A stretch of DNA of 64,000 bases, from NCBI GenBank assembly GCA_020637335.1, contig JACJWC010000008.1, positions 1 through 64,000 of the forward strand. The letters run 5' to 3'. The position numbers were made by a program, and so were the translations under genes. Positions 26,698 through 36,329 of this stretch are shown here, one piece after another (within the stretch, counting starts at the first letter, position 1; each line of letters starts with the position of its first letter). The notes beneath the pieces were generated by a model, which was not told the DNA's origin, did no database searches, and was given only the letters and a program-made list of their open reading frames with translations. Source of the stretch: Acidobacteriota bacterium (lineage in GTDB: Bacteria > Acidobacteriota > Holophagae > Acanthopleuribacterales > Acanthopleuribacteraceae).

Positions 26698-29600
26698 ATG
26701 ATCGGCTTTGTTTTAGGTTCCATTTTCCTGTTTCAGAATCAAGCAGCCATTTCCAGCCCCTCGTTTGATCAATCTGGTGCTTACAGCCAAGGTGTCACTT
26801 TTGTGGCAGAAGCCAATCCTTTTGTTGGGACCAGTTTTGCCTGGAGCACTTCGAATGGCCAAACGGGAACCGGTAACAGTTTTTTCTTCCAAGCAAGTGA
26901 ACCGGGTACCTATACCGTCTCCATGGTAGCTACCTTTCCAGATGGATCAAAATCCACACCGGACACGCGAATTTTGTACCTGAACCAGGATGGCATCCAT
27001 ACAAATGGCCCTAAAATCGAGTTTTTGGAGGCGGACAATGAGGCGGTTCACCCCAATGAGCTGATCACAATTACGCCCCACTTTGTAGATCCAGATTTCA
27101 CGCCACCTTACCGTTTCCACTGGTTTTATTTGAATAATCAGCGACCGGTGCGGGTTGAGACGGAAATTTTGCAATTGCGTTCACCCGCCAACCCGGATCT
27201 GCTGGTCAGTCTAATCATGGAAGATGGCGATGGTCACATTTCCTCATTTGCCAGCTTGCCCATTACCGTTAAAGAAGGGAATTTACCGCCCAACGGCCGG
27301 ATCACTTCAGCGAAAGACGCCACCATTGTTCGGATCGGCAACCAAATTCACCTGGAGGCCAGTGGCACAGATCCCGAAAACGATGTGCCCCTTACGTTTG
27401 AGTGGCAGTTGTTTGATGGCCCCAATCTGGTGACGCGAACCGGGTCCAGCTTAGACTACACCTTTAGCGACAAAGGCTTTTCACCGCTTTACCTGACGGC
27501 AATCGATAGCAAAGGCAACCGCGACCCCTCACCTCAATTGGTCCAAGTCTACATCTACGACGGCTCCAGCATCCTGGACGCCATTTTCATCAACATCACC
27601 CACCCTGATTTCCTTTCCCGTCACTACGTCAATGATTCCGTTTTCCTGGCCGGTTCGGTCATCGCCGGCAACTCCTATTTCCAGGGGCATTGGCAAGTGA
27701 AAAATTTGTTGAGCAGCCAGCCGGCCGACCTTTTTGAGGGCAATAACCCGGGCCGCTACCAATTCTCAGAACCTGGGTTTTATCAGATAAAATTTGATGC
27801 CGAAGTGGGCGAATTGGACTACGCAACTTATGCGGCGAACCGGCTTTACCTAGGTGTCCAAAACCGATTAGACAACCTGCCACCCGTCGTGTATTTTGAT
27901 CCCTACGATCTCATTGTCAGTCCAGATAACGCCACCATAACCTTTGAGCCTGAAGTAAGTGATCCCGAAGACGATGCGGTTACCCTGTTTTGGGTCGCCA
28001 ATGGCGAATACATGGGTACAGGTGAGGAAAAAACTTTTACCTTTTCTATGAAGGATCAAGAAAAGAGTCAGGGCTTTGCCTATCGATTTGTGTATGCCTA
28101 TGCACGAGATGAGCAGGGCAATTTTTCAATTTTTCCGGCCGGTCGAACGGTCTTCTTGTACAACCGCAATCAGCCATTAAGAGGTCAAATTTCTGGCCAA
28201 ACCCGTAACACAACTCTTTTTGTACCAACCGGATCCAGCTTTGATCCCAGCGGCAGCGTAATCAATCCCAGCCAAGTCCCCTTCTTGATCTCCTGGATTG
28301 GAACTTACGAATCCGAAAACGCCTTTTTTTACTCTGAACTCGCAGATCCGCCCGCATTCAGTTTTCCCAAGCCCGGTGCTGTGAGCTTGTCCTTCGTGCC
28401 CTATTCCTCGGAGGCACTCACCGTTGAAACTGGGAACTTGTATTTTCTTGTCTACGATCCGCAGCTTCGACCGCAGGTGACCATTACCAAACCCATTGCC
28501 AATAGTCTTCGCGCAGAATTGGGCTCGACGCTTACCTTTGAAGGGACCTATTACGAACCCAACACCTATCGCACGATTGGCGTCCAACAGATCAGTAACC
28601 AGTTGACCTGGACCGTTTCGCGACCCGATGGCGTTCGCGAGAGCTTCGCCCAAAACGATGGGTTGGATTACACCTTCACCCAGACGGGGACCTATACTTT
28701 TCAGCTTTCCAGTACGAATTCGGTCGGCATCAGTTCGGCTAATCTGGCTCAAGCTTCCGTCTTGGTCAGCCCTCCTCAGGCCGATCCGTTTGAACCCAAT
28801 GACACCCGGGAAACAGCTGCGAATTTGAATCTGGGAAATTACGCCAACTTGTCGGTTGGACCCAATGACCCCATCGATTGGTACCGGTTCGACTTGGCCT
28901 CCGATGGGGCGGCCATCGAACTGCTCTTCAACACGAGCCAATCCAGCGGTGCCGTTAATTTGGAGATCTTTTATAATCAACAGACCGTTGTTAAAAGCGT
29001 ATTAGCCAGCGGAACCCAGACCCCTTACACGTTTTTTGGGTCCAAAAAGGGTACTTATTTTTTGAAGTTGTCGGCTCCCGAGGGCGCCAACAAGGACGGT
29101 CTTTCCTTTGGGGTCGGCGTTTCCACCACCAATCCGCGTTTGATTTTCCCCTATCCCAAAGAGGATGCCGTCGATTCAACCCTGCTCAGCGTGGTCAATC
29201 CCTATTCGGTACCAGCCAAATTGATTTTTGAGGCGCGCGATCCGCAAGGCCTGCTACTGGCCAATTACAGCACCAGCCTAAATCCAAATGGTCGAATCGA
29301 AAAGGCGATCAAGGATCTTTTCCCAAGTGTTGAGTCACCCAATATTTCCTGGGTCCGCGTACAGTCCGATGCCTCCGTTTACGGGCTTTCTTACACTGTC
29401 GCCCGCGATCTCAAAACAGGCGTTGCCGAACCAGCCTTTATCGGTGCCCTTGATGAGTTGGTTGTGCCGCACATTGCACAAGCCACCCACCAATGGTTCA
29501 CCCATGCCGCCATCGTTAACAATTCAGCCGGATCAGGTGCAGCCAATTTTGCCACTCAAGGCGGGCTCTTTCCCGTGACTCAAGTCAATACCGCTTTCAG

Positions 29601-30441
29601 CCGCAGCCTAATCGATTTCCTGGCTTTTTGGGGCGGAACATTGCCGTTCGGCACGGAATGGGGCCGTTTTGAACATCAGACCGGACAAAGTGTACTGGCC
29701 GGCATGGAGATCTTCGGCAAAATCGATGGTAATTTCCAAGCTGCAGGTCTCAATCTCTCTTCATTAAAGGTCAGGAACCCCAACCACTTCTATATCGATC
29801 GCGATATTTATTTCCCGCATATCGCCAAAGACGTTGCCAACTTCTGGACTGGGATTGCTTTTGTTAACACCAGCAATGACATGGCCCCCATCCTCCTGCG
29901 TGCCTATGACGATTCAGGCCAACTGATTGCGGAAACGAGCGAAAACCTGCCGGCCCAGGCTAAACGCGTTGATTTGGCCCAAAACTTTTTTCCGCAGGTG
30001 CCGAGTAATGCTGGCATTTCCTGGTTGGAGCTCAAAACGACAGGCGCTGTTCAGGGCTACGAATTGTTTGGCAGTAACGATGGGACCAACCGACGTCTCG
30101 CCGGTTTGCAGGCCATTACGGGTGGCGCGAAGGAACTCATCTTCCCCAAAATCCTCAATGAAGCCAATAAGTTCTATACAGGCATTGCCATCCTGAACCT
30201 GGAGCGCAGTGCCTCTGCTCAGTTGCAATACACCGTATATGACGATGCGGGCCAAACGGTCGCCAGCCTGACCCGAACGGTTGGGCCCGGCCAAAAGGAA
30301 GTTGTTCTGGCCAGTGCTCTTTTCCCCAACCTGGCCGCCACTGCGCGTTGGATGCGGGTCACTGCCAGCCAACCGATCGCTGGCTTTGCGTTATTTGGCG
30401 ATACGAGTGGCGAATTCCTCTCAGGCTCCATCGCGCAATAA
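26698..30441 (+). CDS. Large secreted PKD/PPC multidomain protein
   Basis: 1247 residues. The ATG at 26698 is preferred over one 30 bases earlier: a GGGGGGAG run sits just before it and a signal peptide starts directly (MIGFVLGSIFLF). Residues 30-680 hold several PKD/Ig-like repeats (for example FSWSTSNG-like FAWSTSNGQTGTG, EPGTYTVSM, DPENDVPLTFEW, DPEDDAVTLFW). Residues about 705-800 look like a PPC domain (DPFEPNDTRETAANL, DPIDWYRF). The last 390 residues carry about three roughly 100-residue modules sharing a pattern FPHIA...WxTGIAxxN...YDDxGQ...FPxxxxxxxW...GxxLFG. No catalytic site seen; probably an adhesin or surface matrix protein. Related modules end the protein at 61905-63662. Confidence 0.85.
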   Translation: MIGFVLGSIFLFQNQAAISSPSFDQSGAYSQGVTFVAEANPFVGTSFAWSTSNGQTGTGNSFFFQASEPGTYTVSMVATFPDGSKSTPDTRILYLNQDGIHTNGPKIEFLEADNEAVHPNELITITPHFVDPDFTPPYRFHWFYLNNQRPVRVETEILQLRSPANPDLLVSLIMEDGDGHISSFASLPITVKEGNLPPNGRITSAKDATIVRIGNQIHLEASGTDPENDVPLTFEWQLFDGPNLVTRTGSSLDYTFSDKGFSPLYLTAIDSKGNRDPSPQLVQVYIYDGSSILDAIFINITHPDFLSRHYVNDSVFLAGSVIAGNSYFQGHWQVKNLLSSQPADLFEGNNPGRYQFSEPGFYQIKFDAEVGELDYATYAANRLYLGVQNRLDNLPPVVYFDPYDLIVSPDNATITFEPEVSDPEDDAVTLFWVANGEYMGTGEEKTFTFSMKDQEKSQGFAYRFVYAYARDEQGNFSIFPAGRTVFLYNRNQPLRGQISGQTRNTTLFVPTGSSFDPSGSVINPSQVPFLISWIGTYESENAFFYSELADPPAFSFPKPGAVSLSFVPYSSEALTVETGNLYFLVYDPQLRPQVTITKPIANSLRAELGSTLTFEGTYYEPNTYRTIGVQQISNQLTWTVSRPDGVRESFAQNDGLDYTFTQTGTYTFQLSSTNSVGISSANLAQASVLVSPPQADPFEPNDTRETAANLNLGNYANLSVGPNDPIDWYRFDLASDGAAIELLFNTSQSSGAVNLEIFYNQQTVVKSVLASGTQTPYTFFGSKKGTYFLKLSAPEGANKDGLSFGVGVSTTNPRLIFPYPKEDAVDSTLLSVVNPYSVPAKLIFEARDPQGLLLANYSTSLNPNGRIEKAIKDLFPSVESPNISWVRVQSDASVYGLSYTVARDLKTGVAEPAFIGALDELVVPHIAQATHQWFTHAAIVNNSAGSGAANFATQGGLFPVTQVNTAFSRSLIDFLAFWGGTLPFGTEWGRFEHQTGQSVLAGMEIFGKIDGNFQAAGLNLSSLKVRNPNHFYIDRDIYFPHIAKDVANFWTGIAFVNTSNDMAPILLRAYDDSGQLIAETSENLPAQAKRVDLAQNFFPQVPSNAGISWLELKTTGAVQGYELFGSNDGTNRRLAGLQAITGGAKELIFPKILNEANKFYTGIAILNLERSASAQLQYTVYDDAGQTVASLTRTVGPGQKEVVLASALFPNLAATARWMRVTASQPIAGFALFGDTSGEFLSGSIAQ

Positions 30442-30477
30442 TTGTTTGCAATTGAGATTCAATCTCATGTATTATTG
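30436..30477 (+). other. Nested dyad over the stop codon
   Basis: CAATAAT (30436-30442, spanning the TAA stop) pairs with ATTATTG (30471-30477). Inside it, TGAGA (30453-30457) pairs with TCTCA (30463-30467) around TTCAA. Confidence 0.4.
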
Positions 30478-31081
30478 ACCAGGAAAGGGGGCCCGAACTG
30501 CCGCAACAGTTCTCCAGACAACACCTTCCCCTTTCAGAAAGGCCCGCTCCGGCCACCTCACTCCGGTTTTTCACCCTTTTTTTATTAACCAGTTATGACC
30601 GGGTGGGGTGGCCTAAATCCTTTGCATAAAAATGCACACGGCATTTTTAATACCGCTGGAGGATAGACTCTTAATTCTGAGGCTTCCTCCCCCAACGTTG
30701 GCAGATGTTGGACATCCAGAACCTCGGCTTGACCGGAGCCGGAAAATCGATACTTTTTGAAACATCCATTTCCACGGGGTAACGCCACGTATCTATCAAG
30801 GCATTCAATCCCGCTCAGGGCCTTTTTGCCCATTGTCTCTTCTCATCTCGCTTCTGCCTCACGGTAGAACGCTGGCATTTTCCAGCATTAAGCCTTAATT
30901 TTTTGATTCAGGCTCCGATAGACCAACTAGATCCCATAAAATCGGGTTTTAACAACAAAGGTACCCTGCCCAAAGCAAACCTTTTGGTCCCGACCTTCGT
31001 TTGTTTATTGCCTACACGGTCTATTGGGGGGTGAGGAGGCATCACCGATTTGCCCCAAAAAATGTTTGAATTGAGGTACGC
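30442..31081. other. 640-base intergenic stretch with several dyads
   Basis: No convincing gene; an 82-codon minus-strand frame at 30585-30833 has no recognised family. It holds the structures at 30436-30535, an AT-rich hairpin AAAAATGC (30628-30635) with GCATTTTT (30641-30648), and presumably the promoter of the tricorn-like gene in 30880-31070. Confidence 0.55.
30483..30535 (+). other. Two-stem RNA-like element after the PKD gene
   Basis: GAAAGGGG (30483-30490) pairs perfectly with CCCCTTTC (30528-30535). Inside, GAACTG (30495-30500) pairs with CAGTTC (30507-30512) around CCGCAA. No T-run follows directly; a T-rich stretch lies at 30567-30585. It could be a 3' end structure of the long mRNA or a separate RNA. 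Confidence 0.45.
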
Positions 31082-34000
31082 ATGAATCGAATTTGGCTGG
31101 CGGCCCTGGTCCTGGGTTTGCCAATGTTTGCAGGGGGAGAGGCGCGTCTATTTCGTTTTCCCGACGTCTCACAAGATCACATTACATTTGTATATGCCGG
31201 CGATATTTGGATCGTCAGCAAGTCCGGTGGTTTGGCCACGCGGCTCAGCACACCCGCTGGTGAGGAGTCTTTTCCGCGCTTCTCGCCCGATGGCAAAACC
31301 ATCGCGTTCACGGGCAATTACGACGGGAACAGCGATATTTACCTGTTACCCACCGCAGGAGGCATCCCGCAACGTCTGACCCATCATCCCATGGGCGACC
31401 GGGTGCTGGACTGGCACCCCAATGGCCAATCCGTCCTGTTTGCTTCCAGCATGGCATCCGGCAAACAGCGTTTCAACCAGCTCTACCTGGCTCCGGTCAA
31501 TGGCGGCATGCCCCAGAAACTCGATTTGCCCTACGGTGAGTTCGGTTCCTTTTCTGCCGATGGTGAGACTTTGGCCTACATGCCGGTCAGCCGCGATTTC
31601 CGCACCTGGAAACGCTACCGCGGTGGTTCCACCACCGATATCTGGCTGTACAACCTCAAAAGCCATGCGTCGAAAAACATCACCACCACCGATAGCAACG
31701 ACAGTCAACCTATGTGGCATGGTGCGACCCTCTATTTCCTCTCGGACCGCGACGAAAACAAACGCTCCAATATTTGGTCCTACAACACCCAAAGCGGTGA
31801 AACTAAGCAGCTGACCTTCTACAAAGAATTCGACATTCATTTTCCGGCCATCGGGCCCAACGAAATCGTTTACGAAAATGGCGGGAATCTTTACCTGCTC
31901 GATTTGGCTTCGGGTCAATCCAAGCAAGTCAACGTTTCTGTACAAATCGACCAGGCCAACCTCAAACCGCGGCGCATCTCTGCCGCAGAAAACATCACCT
32001 CGGGCGATATTTCGCCCAGTGGGAATCGGGTCGTGATCGAAGCACGCGGTGAACTATTTTCCGCGCCCAAGGAAAATGGGGTCACCCTCAACTTGACCCA
32101 AACCAGCGGTGTGGCAGAACGCTTTCCCGTCTGGTCACCCGATGGTAAAGACATCGCCTATTTCAGCGATCAAAGCGGAGAATACGAGCTGACCATTCGC
32201 CCAGCCAATGGCAAAGGTGACGCCAAAACCGTTACCCAACTGGGTCCCGGGTTCCGCTACAACCCAACTTGGTCGCCCGACAGCAAGAAAATCGTTTTCA
32301 TCGACCAAGCCATGAAAATTCACGTGTTTAATCGCAGCACAGGCGCCACCCAACAAATAGACCAGATGATGTACCAGTTCCATGGCGGACTCTCCAACTT
32401 CAGTTTCTCCTGGTCACCGGACAGCCGCTGGGTGGCCTACCAAATGGATCAGGAACTCGGCAACGCCGCAATTGCGCTGTATGACACGCAAACCCAAAAG
32501 AAACACCAAGTCACGGCGGGCTTCAACGGCGATTTCAACCCGAGTTTTGATCCGGATGGCAAATACTTGTACTTCGCCACCAATCGCCATTTCCAACCGG
32601 CATACAGCGATTTCGACAACAGTTTCATCTACCCCAACTCTACTCAACTGGCCGTTATCACCCTGAAAGCGGATGAAGCATCACCCATCGCCCCCAAAAA
32701 CGATGTGGAAGAAGCCAAAGCCGAAGAGCCGAAAAAAGATGAGGCCAAAAAAGGCAAAAAAGACAAAGACGAAAAAGCCGAGGATGAGAAGCCCAAAGTA
32801 ACGGCCATTGATCTGGCCAACATGGAAGGCCGCATGGCCCTGCTCCCGCCAGAACCAGGCAATTTGGGCCAGTTGCACGCCGTTTCCGGGAAGTTGCTGT
32901 ACGTGCGTCGTCCCAACACCGGCTCGGCGGAAAAAGATGCCGTGCTGCAGTTCTATGACCTGGAAGAACGTGAAGAAAAAACGATTTTCTCAGGATTGGA
33001 TGGTTATGCTGTTTCCGCCGATGGCAAAAAAGTCCTCGTTCTGGCCAAAGGGAAACTTGCCGTTTTGGACATCGCTCCTGAACAAAAATTGGAGAAAACG
33101 GTGCCCACCGACGGCTTGGTTTTGGATCTGGACCCCATGGCTGAATGGCAACAAATCTTTACCGATGCCTGGCGTTTGGAACGCGATTTTTTCTACGATC
33201 CCAACATGCACGGCGTTAATTGGAATACCATGCGCGAACGTTACGGTGCCTTGATTCCCTACTGCGCCAGCCGTTTCGACGTCAATTTCGTGATTGGTGA
33301 ATTGATCGCGGAACTGAACTGCTCGCATACCTACCGCGGCGGTGGCGACCAGGAGAATGGCAAACGCATGAATGTGGGCCTGCTCGGCGCCGATTTCAGC
33401 CTCGAAAATGGCGCGTTTAAAATCGCCAAAATTATCAAAGCAGCGCCATGGGACAGCGAAGTTCGCTCCGCTCTGGATGCGGCTGGTTTAAAAGTCAAGG
33501 AAGGCGATTTCCTGATTGCCGTTAACGGCCAAAAACTCGATCCAGCCAAGGATATCTGGGCTGCCTTTCAGGGCTTGGCTGGCCAAACCGTTGCCTTGAC
33601 CCTCAGTGCAACAGCCGATGGCAAAGCACCTTGGGACATCTTGGTCGAACCGATGGACATCAACCAGGACACCCGCTTGCGCAACTTGGCCTGGATCGAA
33701 TCCAACCGCCAGAAAGTCGACAAAGCGACCAATGGCAAGGTCGGCTACATCTTTGTGCCGTCCACTGGAATTGACGGTCAGGATGAACTGGTGCGCATGT
33801 TTTATGGTCAGTACGGCAAAGATGGGCTAATTATTGATGAACGTTTCAATAATGGTGGTCAGATCCCCGACCGGTTTGTTGAACTGCTCAACCGTCCGAT
33901 CCGCAACTTCTGGGGCGTTCGTGATGGCAAAGACTGGCAATGGCCACCCGTTGCGCATGCAGGCGCCAAAGTCATGCTGATCAACGAGTGGAGCGGTTCG

Positions 34001-34342
34001 GGCGGCGATTGTTTCCCCTACTATTTCCGTCAATCCGGGTTGGGACCGTTGATCGGTACCACGACCTGGGGCGGTCTGATCGGTATCAGCGGTGCGCCCG
34101 GCCTGATCGATGGCGGCGGCGTCACTGTACCGACGTTCAGCATCTACGCGCCTGAAGGCCAGTGGGTTGTTGAAAACCAAGGGGTTAAACCCGATATCGA
34201 AGTCGAAGACGATCCGGCTCTGATGTGGAATGGTGGCGATCCTCAGTTGGAACGCGCCATCGAAGAAGTCCAAAAACAGCTGGCGGCTCATCCCCCTGTT
34301 CGCGGCAAGAAACCGGCCTACCCCAACCGATCCGGCTATTAA
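31082..34342 (+). CDS. Tricorn-like S41 family peptidase, exported
   Basis: 1086 residues with an N-terminal signal peptide (1-19). It follows the tricorn protease plan. A six-bladed TolB-like propeller with SPDGK/WSPDSK repeats spans about 25-330, and a second propeller spans about 330-680, interrupted by a Lys/Glu-rich low-complexity insert near 540-580. A helical core domain and a PDZ domain (about 775-860) come next. The S41 catalytic domain holds INEWSGSGGD, with Ser973 the likely nucleophile, and a late Glu in the VVENQGVKPDIEV region. Tricorn proteins cut peptides to short products. Gly974 stands where Thermoplasma tricorn has an Asp specificity/oxyanion residue. Probably periplasmic; no partner gene nearby. 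Confidence 0.92.
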   Translation: MNRIWLAALVLGLPMFAGGEARLFRFPDVSQDHITFVYAGDIWIVSKSGGLATRLSTPAGEESFPRFSPDGKTIAFTGNYDGNSDIYLLPTAGGIPQRLTHHPMGDRVLDWHPNGQSVLFASSMASGKQRFNQLYLAPVNGGMPQKLDLPYGEFGSFSADGETLAYMPVSRDFRTWKRYRGGSTTDIWLYNLKSHASKNITTTDSNDSQPMWHGATLYFLSDRDENKRSNIWSYNTQSGETKQLTFYKEFDIHFPAIGPNEIVYENGGNLYLLDLASGQSKQVNVSVQIDQANLKPRRISAAENITSGDISPSGNRVVIEARGELFSAPKENGVTLNLTQTSGVAERFPVWSPDGKDIAYFSDQSGEYELTIRPANGKGDAKTVTQLGPGFRYNPTWSPDSKKIVFIDQAMKIHVFNRSTGATQQIDQMMYQFHGGLSNFSFSWSPDSRWVAYQMDQELGNAAIALYDTQTQKKHQVTAGFNGDFNPSFDPDGKYLYFATNRHFQPAYSDFDNSFIYPNSTQLAVITLKADEASPIAPKNDVEEAKAEEPKKDEAKKGKKDKDEKAEDEKPKVTAIDLANMEGRMALLPPEPGNLGQLHAVSGKLLYVRRPNTGSAEKDAVLQFYDLEEREEKTIFSGLDGYAVSADGKKVLVLAKGKLAVLDIAPEQKLEKTVPTDGLVLDLDPMAEWQQIFTDAWRLERDFFYDPNMHGVNWNTMRERYGALIPYCASRFDVNFVIGELIAELNCSHTYRGGGDQENGKRMNVGLLGADFSLENGAFKIAKIIKAAPWDSEVRSALDAAGLKVKEGDFLIAVNGQKLDPAKDIWAAFQGLAGQTVALTLSATADGKAPWDILVEPMDINQDTRLRNLAWIESNRQKVDKATNGKVGYIFVPSTGIDGQDELVRMFYGQYGKDGLIIDERFNNGGQIPDRFVELLNRPIRNFWGVRDGKDWQWPPVAHAGAKVMLINEWSGSGGDCFPYYFRQSGLGPLIGTTTWGGLIGISGAPGLIDGGGVTVPTFSIYAPEGQWVVENQGVKPDIEVEDDPALMWNGGDPQLERAIEEVQKQLAAHPPVRGKKPAYPNRSGY

Positions 34343-34356
34343 TGCCCAACCGGTGC

Positions 34357-34407
34357 CCTCGCATCCCGACCGGGTTCGATTCCGGGATGCGAGGCGCCCC
34401 GTCTTTT
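34357..34407 (+). terminator. Strong hairpin after the tricorn-like gene
   Basis: CCTCGCATCCCG (34357-34368) pairs perfectly with CGGGATGCGAGG (34383-34394) around a 14-base loop; TTTT follows at 34404-34407. The T-run is about ten bases from the stem, so termination strength is uncertain. Confidence 0.65.
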
Positions 34408-34688
34408 CCTTACTGAACAAACAAATTGGGAGACAATGCCGAGTATCGATTTGAGTAATCGTCCTTTCTCCAGTCAATACTTCAGGGATGTGTTAGCAAT
34501 TTTGTCCCCTTTGATATCCTGTGATCTCAGCCACCGACGGGGTAAAGCCTTTCAAGGGTGCCATTGAGGAACCAACGCCAAAGCTGCACAACACTGCTTC
34601 CCATTTGGTCGCAACGGCGTTTAACGCCTGTTCTTTTGTGTTAGGCTGCAGGGAATACTTGGTCGAAAATTGTGATTCGGAGCGCGAA

Positions 34689-35081
34689 ATGATCCATGTC
34701 GAAACCCAGCGCTACAACAAAAACCTAAGGGCGGAAGATCAGGTCATTTGTGATCGCTTGGCCCAAGTCATAAACCAACAACTGCCCGAGGCCGAAAACA
34801 AAGTCTGGCACGCCCATCCGGTTTGGTTCTTGGACGGTAATCCGATCGTCGGCTACAGCAAATTAAAAAATGAAGTCCGGCTATTGTTCTGGAGCGGCCA
34901 ATCCTTTGATGAAACGGGTTTGCAGCCCGAAGGCAAGTTCAAAGCAGCCGAAGCGCGCTACACCGCTGCCGATCAGCTTAACGAAACCGATCTGATCCGT
35001 TGGTTGGCTAAAGCCCGTGACATCCAGTGGGACTACAAAAACATCGTGCGCCGCAAAGGCCACCTGGAACGGCTTAAATAA
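34689..35081 (+). CDS. DUF1801-like small cytoplasmic protein
   Basis: 130 residues. The pattern KVWHAHPVWFLDGNPIVGYSKLKNEVRLLFWSG fits DUF1801/YdhG-type proteins, a small alpha-beta fold of unknown role sometimes linked to iron or stress. The ATG at 34689 follows GGAG by six bases. An open frame extends 168 bases upstream, but that part does not look like the family. It is a single gene downstream of the tricorn-like gene's terminator. Confidence 0.75.
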   Translation: MIHVETQRYNKNLRAEDQVICDRLAQVINQQLPEAENKVWHAHPVWFLDGNPIVGYSKLKNEVRLLFWSGQSFDETGLQPEGKFKAAEARYTAADQLNETDLIRWLAKARDIQWDYKNIVRRKGHLERLK

Positions 35082-35119
35082 TCCAATCACGGAAATTGGA
35101 CAAGCCCATCAAAGTGAAT

Positions 35120-35527
35120 TTAGTCCCTCGATTGAATCAATTTTTTCCATATGGGTCTTAGGTAAAGCAGAAATGACCCAATCTGGAAAGGCAAGGCCAA
35201 AAGAAAGGCCACCAATAGATTCGCAACTTGCTCCTGTCCACCATCCAAAGCATTCATCTGGCTGACACCGATCAGCCAAGCCAACCAAATTGCAAATCCT
35301 CCAGCCAACTCCAAATCCCGGCTTTTTCTGATAAAAGAGAGCACCCAAAAAACCAGCCCCAATCCTAAAAAAGACGTTTCGATTACCCCATCTCCTGAAA
35401 AAAGGTAGGCATACATGGGTGAAAGGCCATGGCCTCGGATCAGGAATGTCAATAAAAACAAAGTACAGACGACTACCATACCCCCGAATTTCACCGAATT
35501 TTTTGGATTTTCTGAAAGACCAAACAT
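35120..35527 (-). CDS. Small hypothetical membrane protein
   Basis: 135 residues with about four hydrophobic helices (about 15-32, 48-65, 72-88 and 105-125). A longer open frame overlaps on the same strand (35109-35711). This shorter frame is preferred because its amino acid distribution is that of a real membrane protein, while the longer one is rich in Cys, Trp and Arg in a way typical of shadow frames. No family recognised and no strong ribosome-binding site. It is divergent from the 35691 gene. Confidence 0.55.
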   Translation of the reverse strand: MFGLSENPKNSVKFGGMVVVCTLFLLTFLIRGHGLSPMYAYLFSGDGVIETSFLGLGLVFWVLSFIRKSRDLELAGGFAIWLAWLIGVSQMNALDGGQEQVANLLVAFLLALPFQIGSFLLYLRPIWKKLIQSRD

Positions 35528-35690
35528 GTTGCCCAGCTAGTCCTATCATATTTTTATTCCCAAAGGAAAAAGGCCTAAAGAAAAAACTGTCTATAATTAT
35601 TGCTGGTATAATATTATTTATTAAAATTTGATTTTCAACAAAAAATTTATAAAAATAGATCAGGGTCAGTTTTCGATTTTGGGGGATGGG

Positions 35691-36329
35691 ATGGCCGAAA
35701 AGCACTACCAATTGCTCGCTGGAGAAACCAAGTTTCTGAAGATTAAGTGGGATTCTTCTTGGCGGGACCTGTCCTTGATCCTGGATGGTCGAACGATCCT
35801 GGTCGTTCCGGATTATCGATCGCTTAAAGAGGGGCGGTCGGTAACCTTAAACGATGGCACCACCTTTTTTGTCCAATTGAAAAATGGGTTTCTTACCCAC
35901 CAATTGAGCGTTTGGATGAACGACGTGGCCTTATCCGAGCCGACGGGAGATCCAGAGGATCGGCTCAAAGGCGCGTATTTTGTCCTTTTTCTTTTAGCGG
36001 GAATCAATGGTCTGGTGGGCCTGGCCACTCTTGCCTTTGGAATTGTTTCGCTGAAAGCCATGGGTTTGGGCTGGATATCTGTATTTTATGGCGTGGTATT
36101 TGGTCTTACTGGCTGGTTCGTGAAACGCCGATCTTTGGCCGCCCTGATCCTGGCTTCGGTTTTGTTTTTTATCGACAGTGTTTTTGTTGTTATGGCTATG
36201 GCGGAGGCACGCAACACCAATGTCTGGATAATTTTTCTTCGCGTCTTCTTCCTCTATTTCATGTTGCAAGGCATTCCGGCCCTACGCGAGTTGGCCAATC
36301 GTCCTAGCCCCAACGCCGCGTTTCGTTAA
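35691..36329 (+). CDS. Hypothetical membrane protein with soluble N-terminal domain
   Basis: 212 residues. The first 95 residues are a beta-rich soluble domain (KHYQLLAGETKFLKIKWD, LSLILDGRTILVVPD, SVTLNDGTTFFVQLKNG). Four membrane helices follow (about 100-195). The ATG at 35691 follows a GGGGGATGGG run; a TTG at 35628 would add a segment from an A/T-rich region. I do not recognise the family. It is in an accessory stretch, and its C-terminal end converges on the small lipoprotein gene at 36487-36900. Confidence 0.65.
   Translation: MAEKHYQLLAGETKFLKIKWDSSWRDLSLILDGRTILVVPDYRSLKEGRSVTLNDGTTFFVQLKNGFLTHQLSVWMNDVALSEPTGDPEDRLKGAYFVLFLLAGINGLVGLATLAFGIVSLKAMGLGWISVFYGVVFGLTGWFVKRRSLAALILASVLFFIDSVFVVMAMAEARNTNVWIIFLRVFFLYFMLQGIPALRELANRPSPNAAFR

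Noticed and set aside
30740..30800. A riboswitch (c-di-GMP-like) suggested by a CACGGGGTAACGCC stretch
   Set aside because: The order of conserved bases and stems of that class is not present on either strand.
30585..30833. An 82-codon minus-strand frame in the large intergenic gap
   Set aside because: No recognised family, no clear ribosome-binding site and overlap with an AT-rich hairpin.
34357..34394. tRNA gene suggested by the GGGTTCGATTC loop
   Set aside because: No D-arm or anticodon arm; the stem closes directly over the loop.
35109..35711. A 200-codon open frame overlapping the 35120-35527 membrane protein on the same strand
   Set aside because: Composition rich in Cys, Trp, Arg and Phe, typical of a shadow frame; the shorter frame has a proper membrane-protein pattern.
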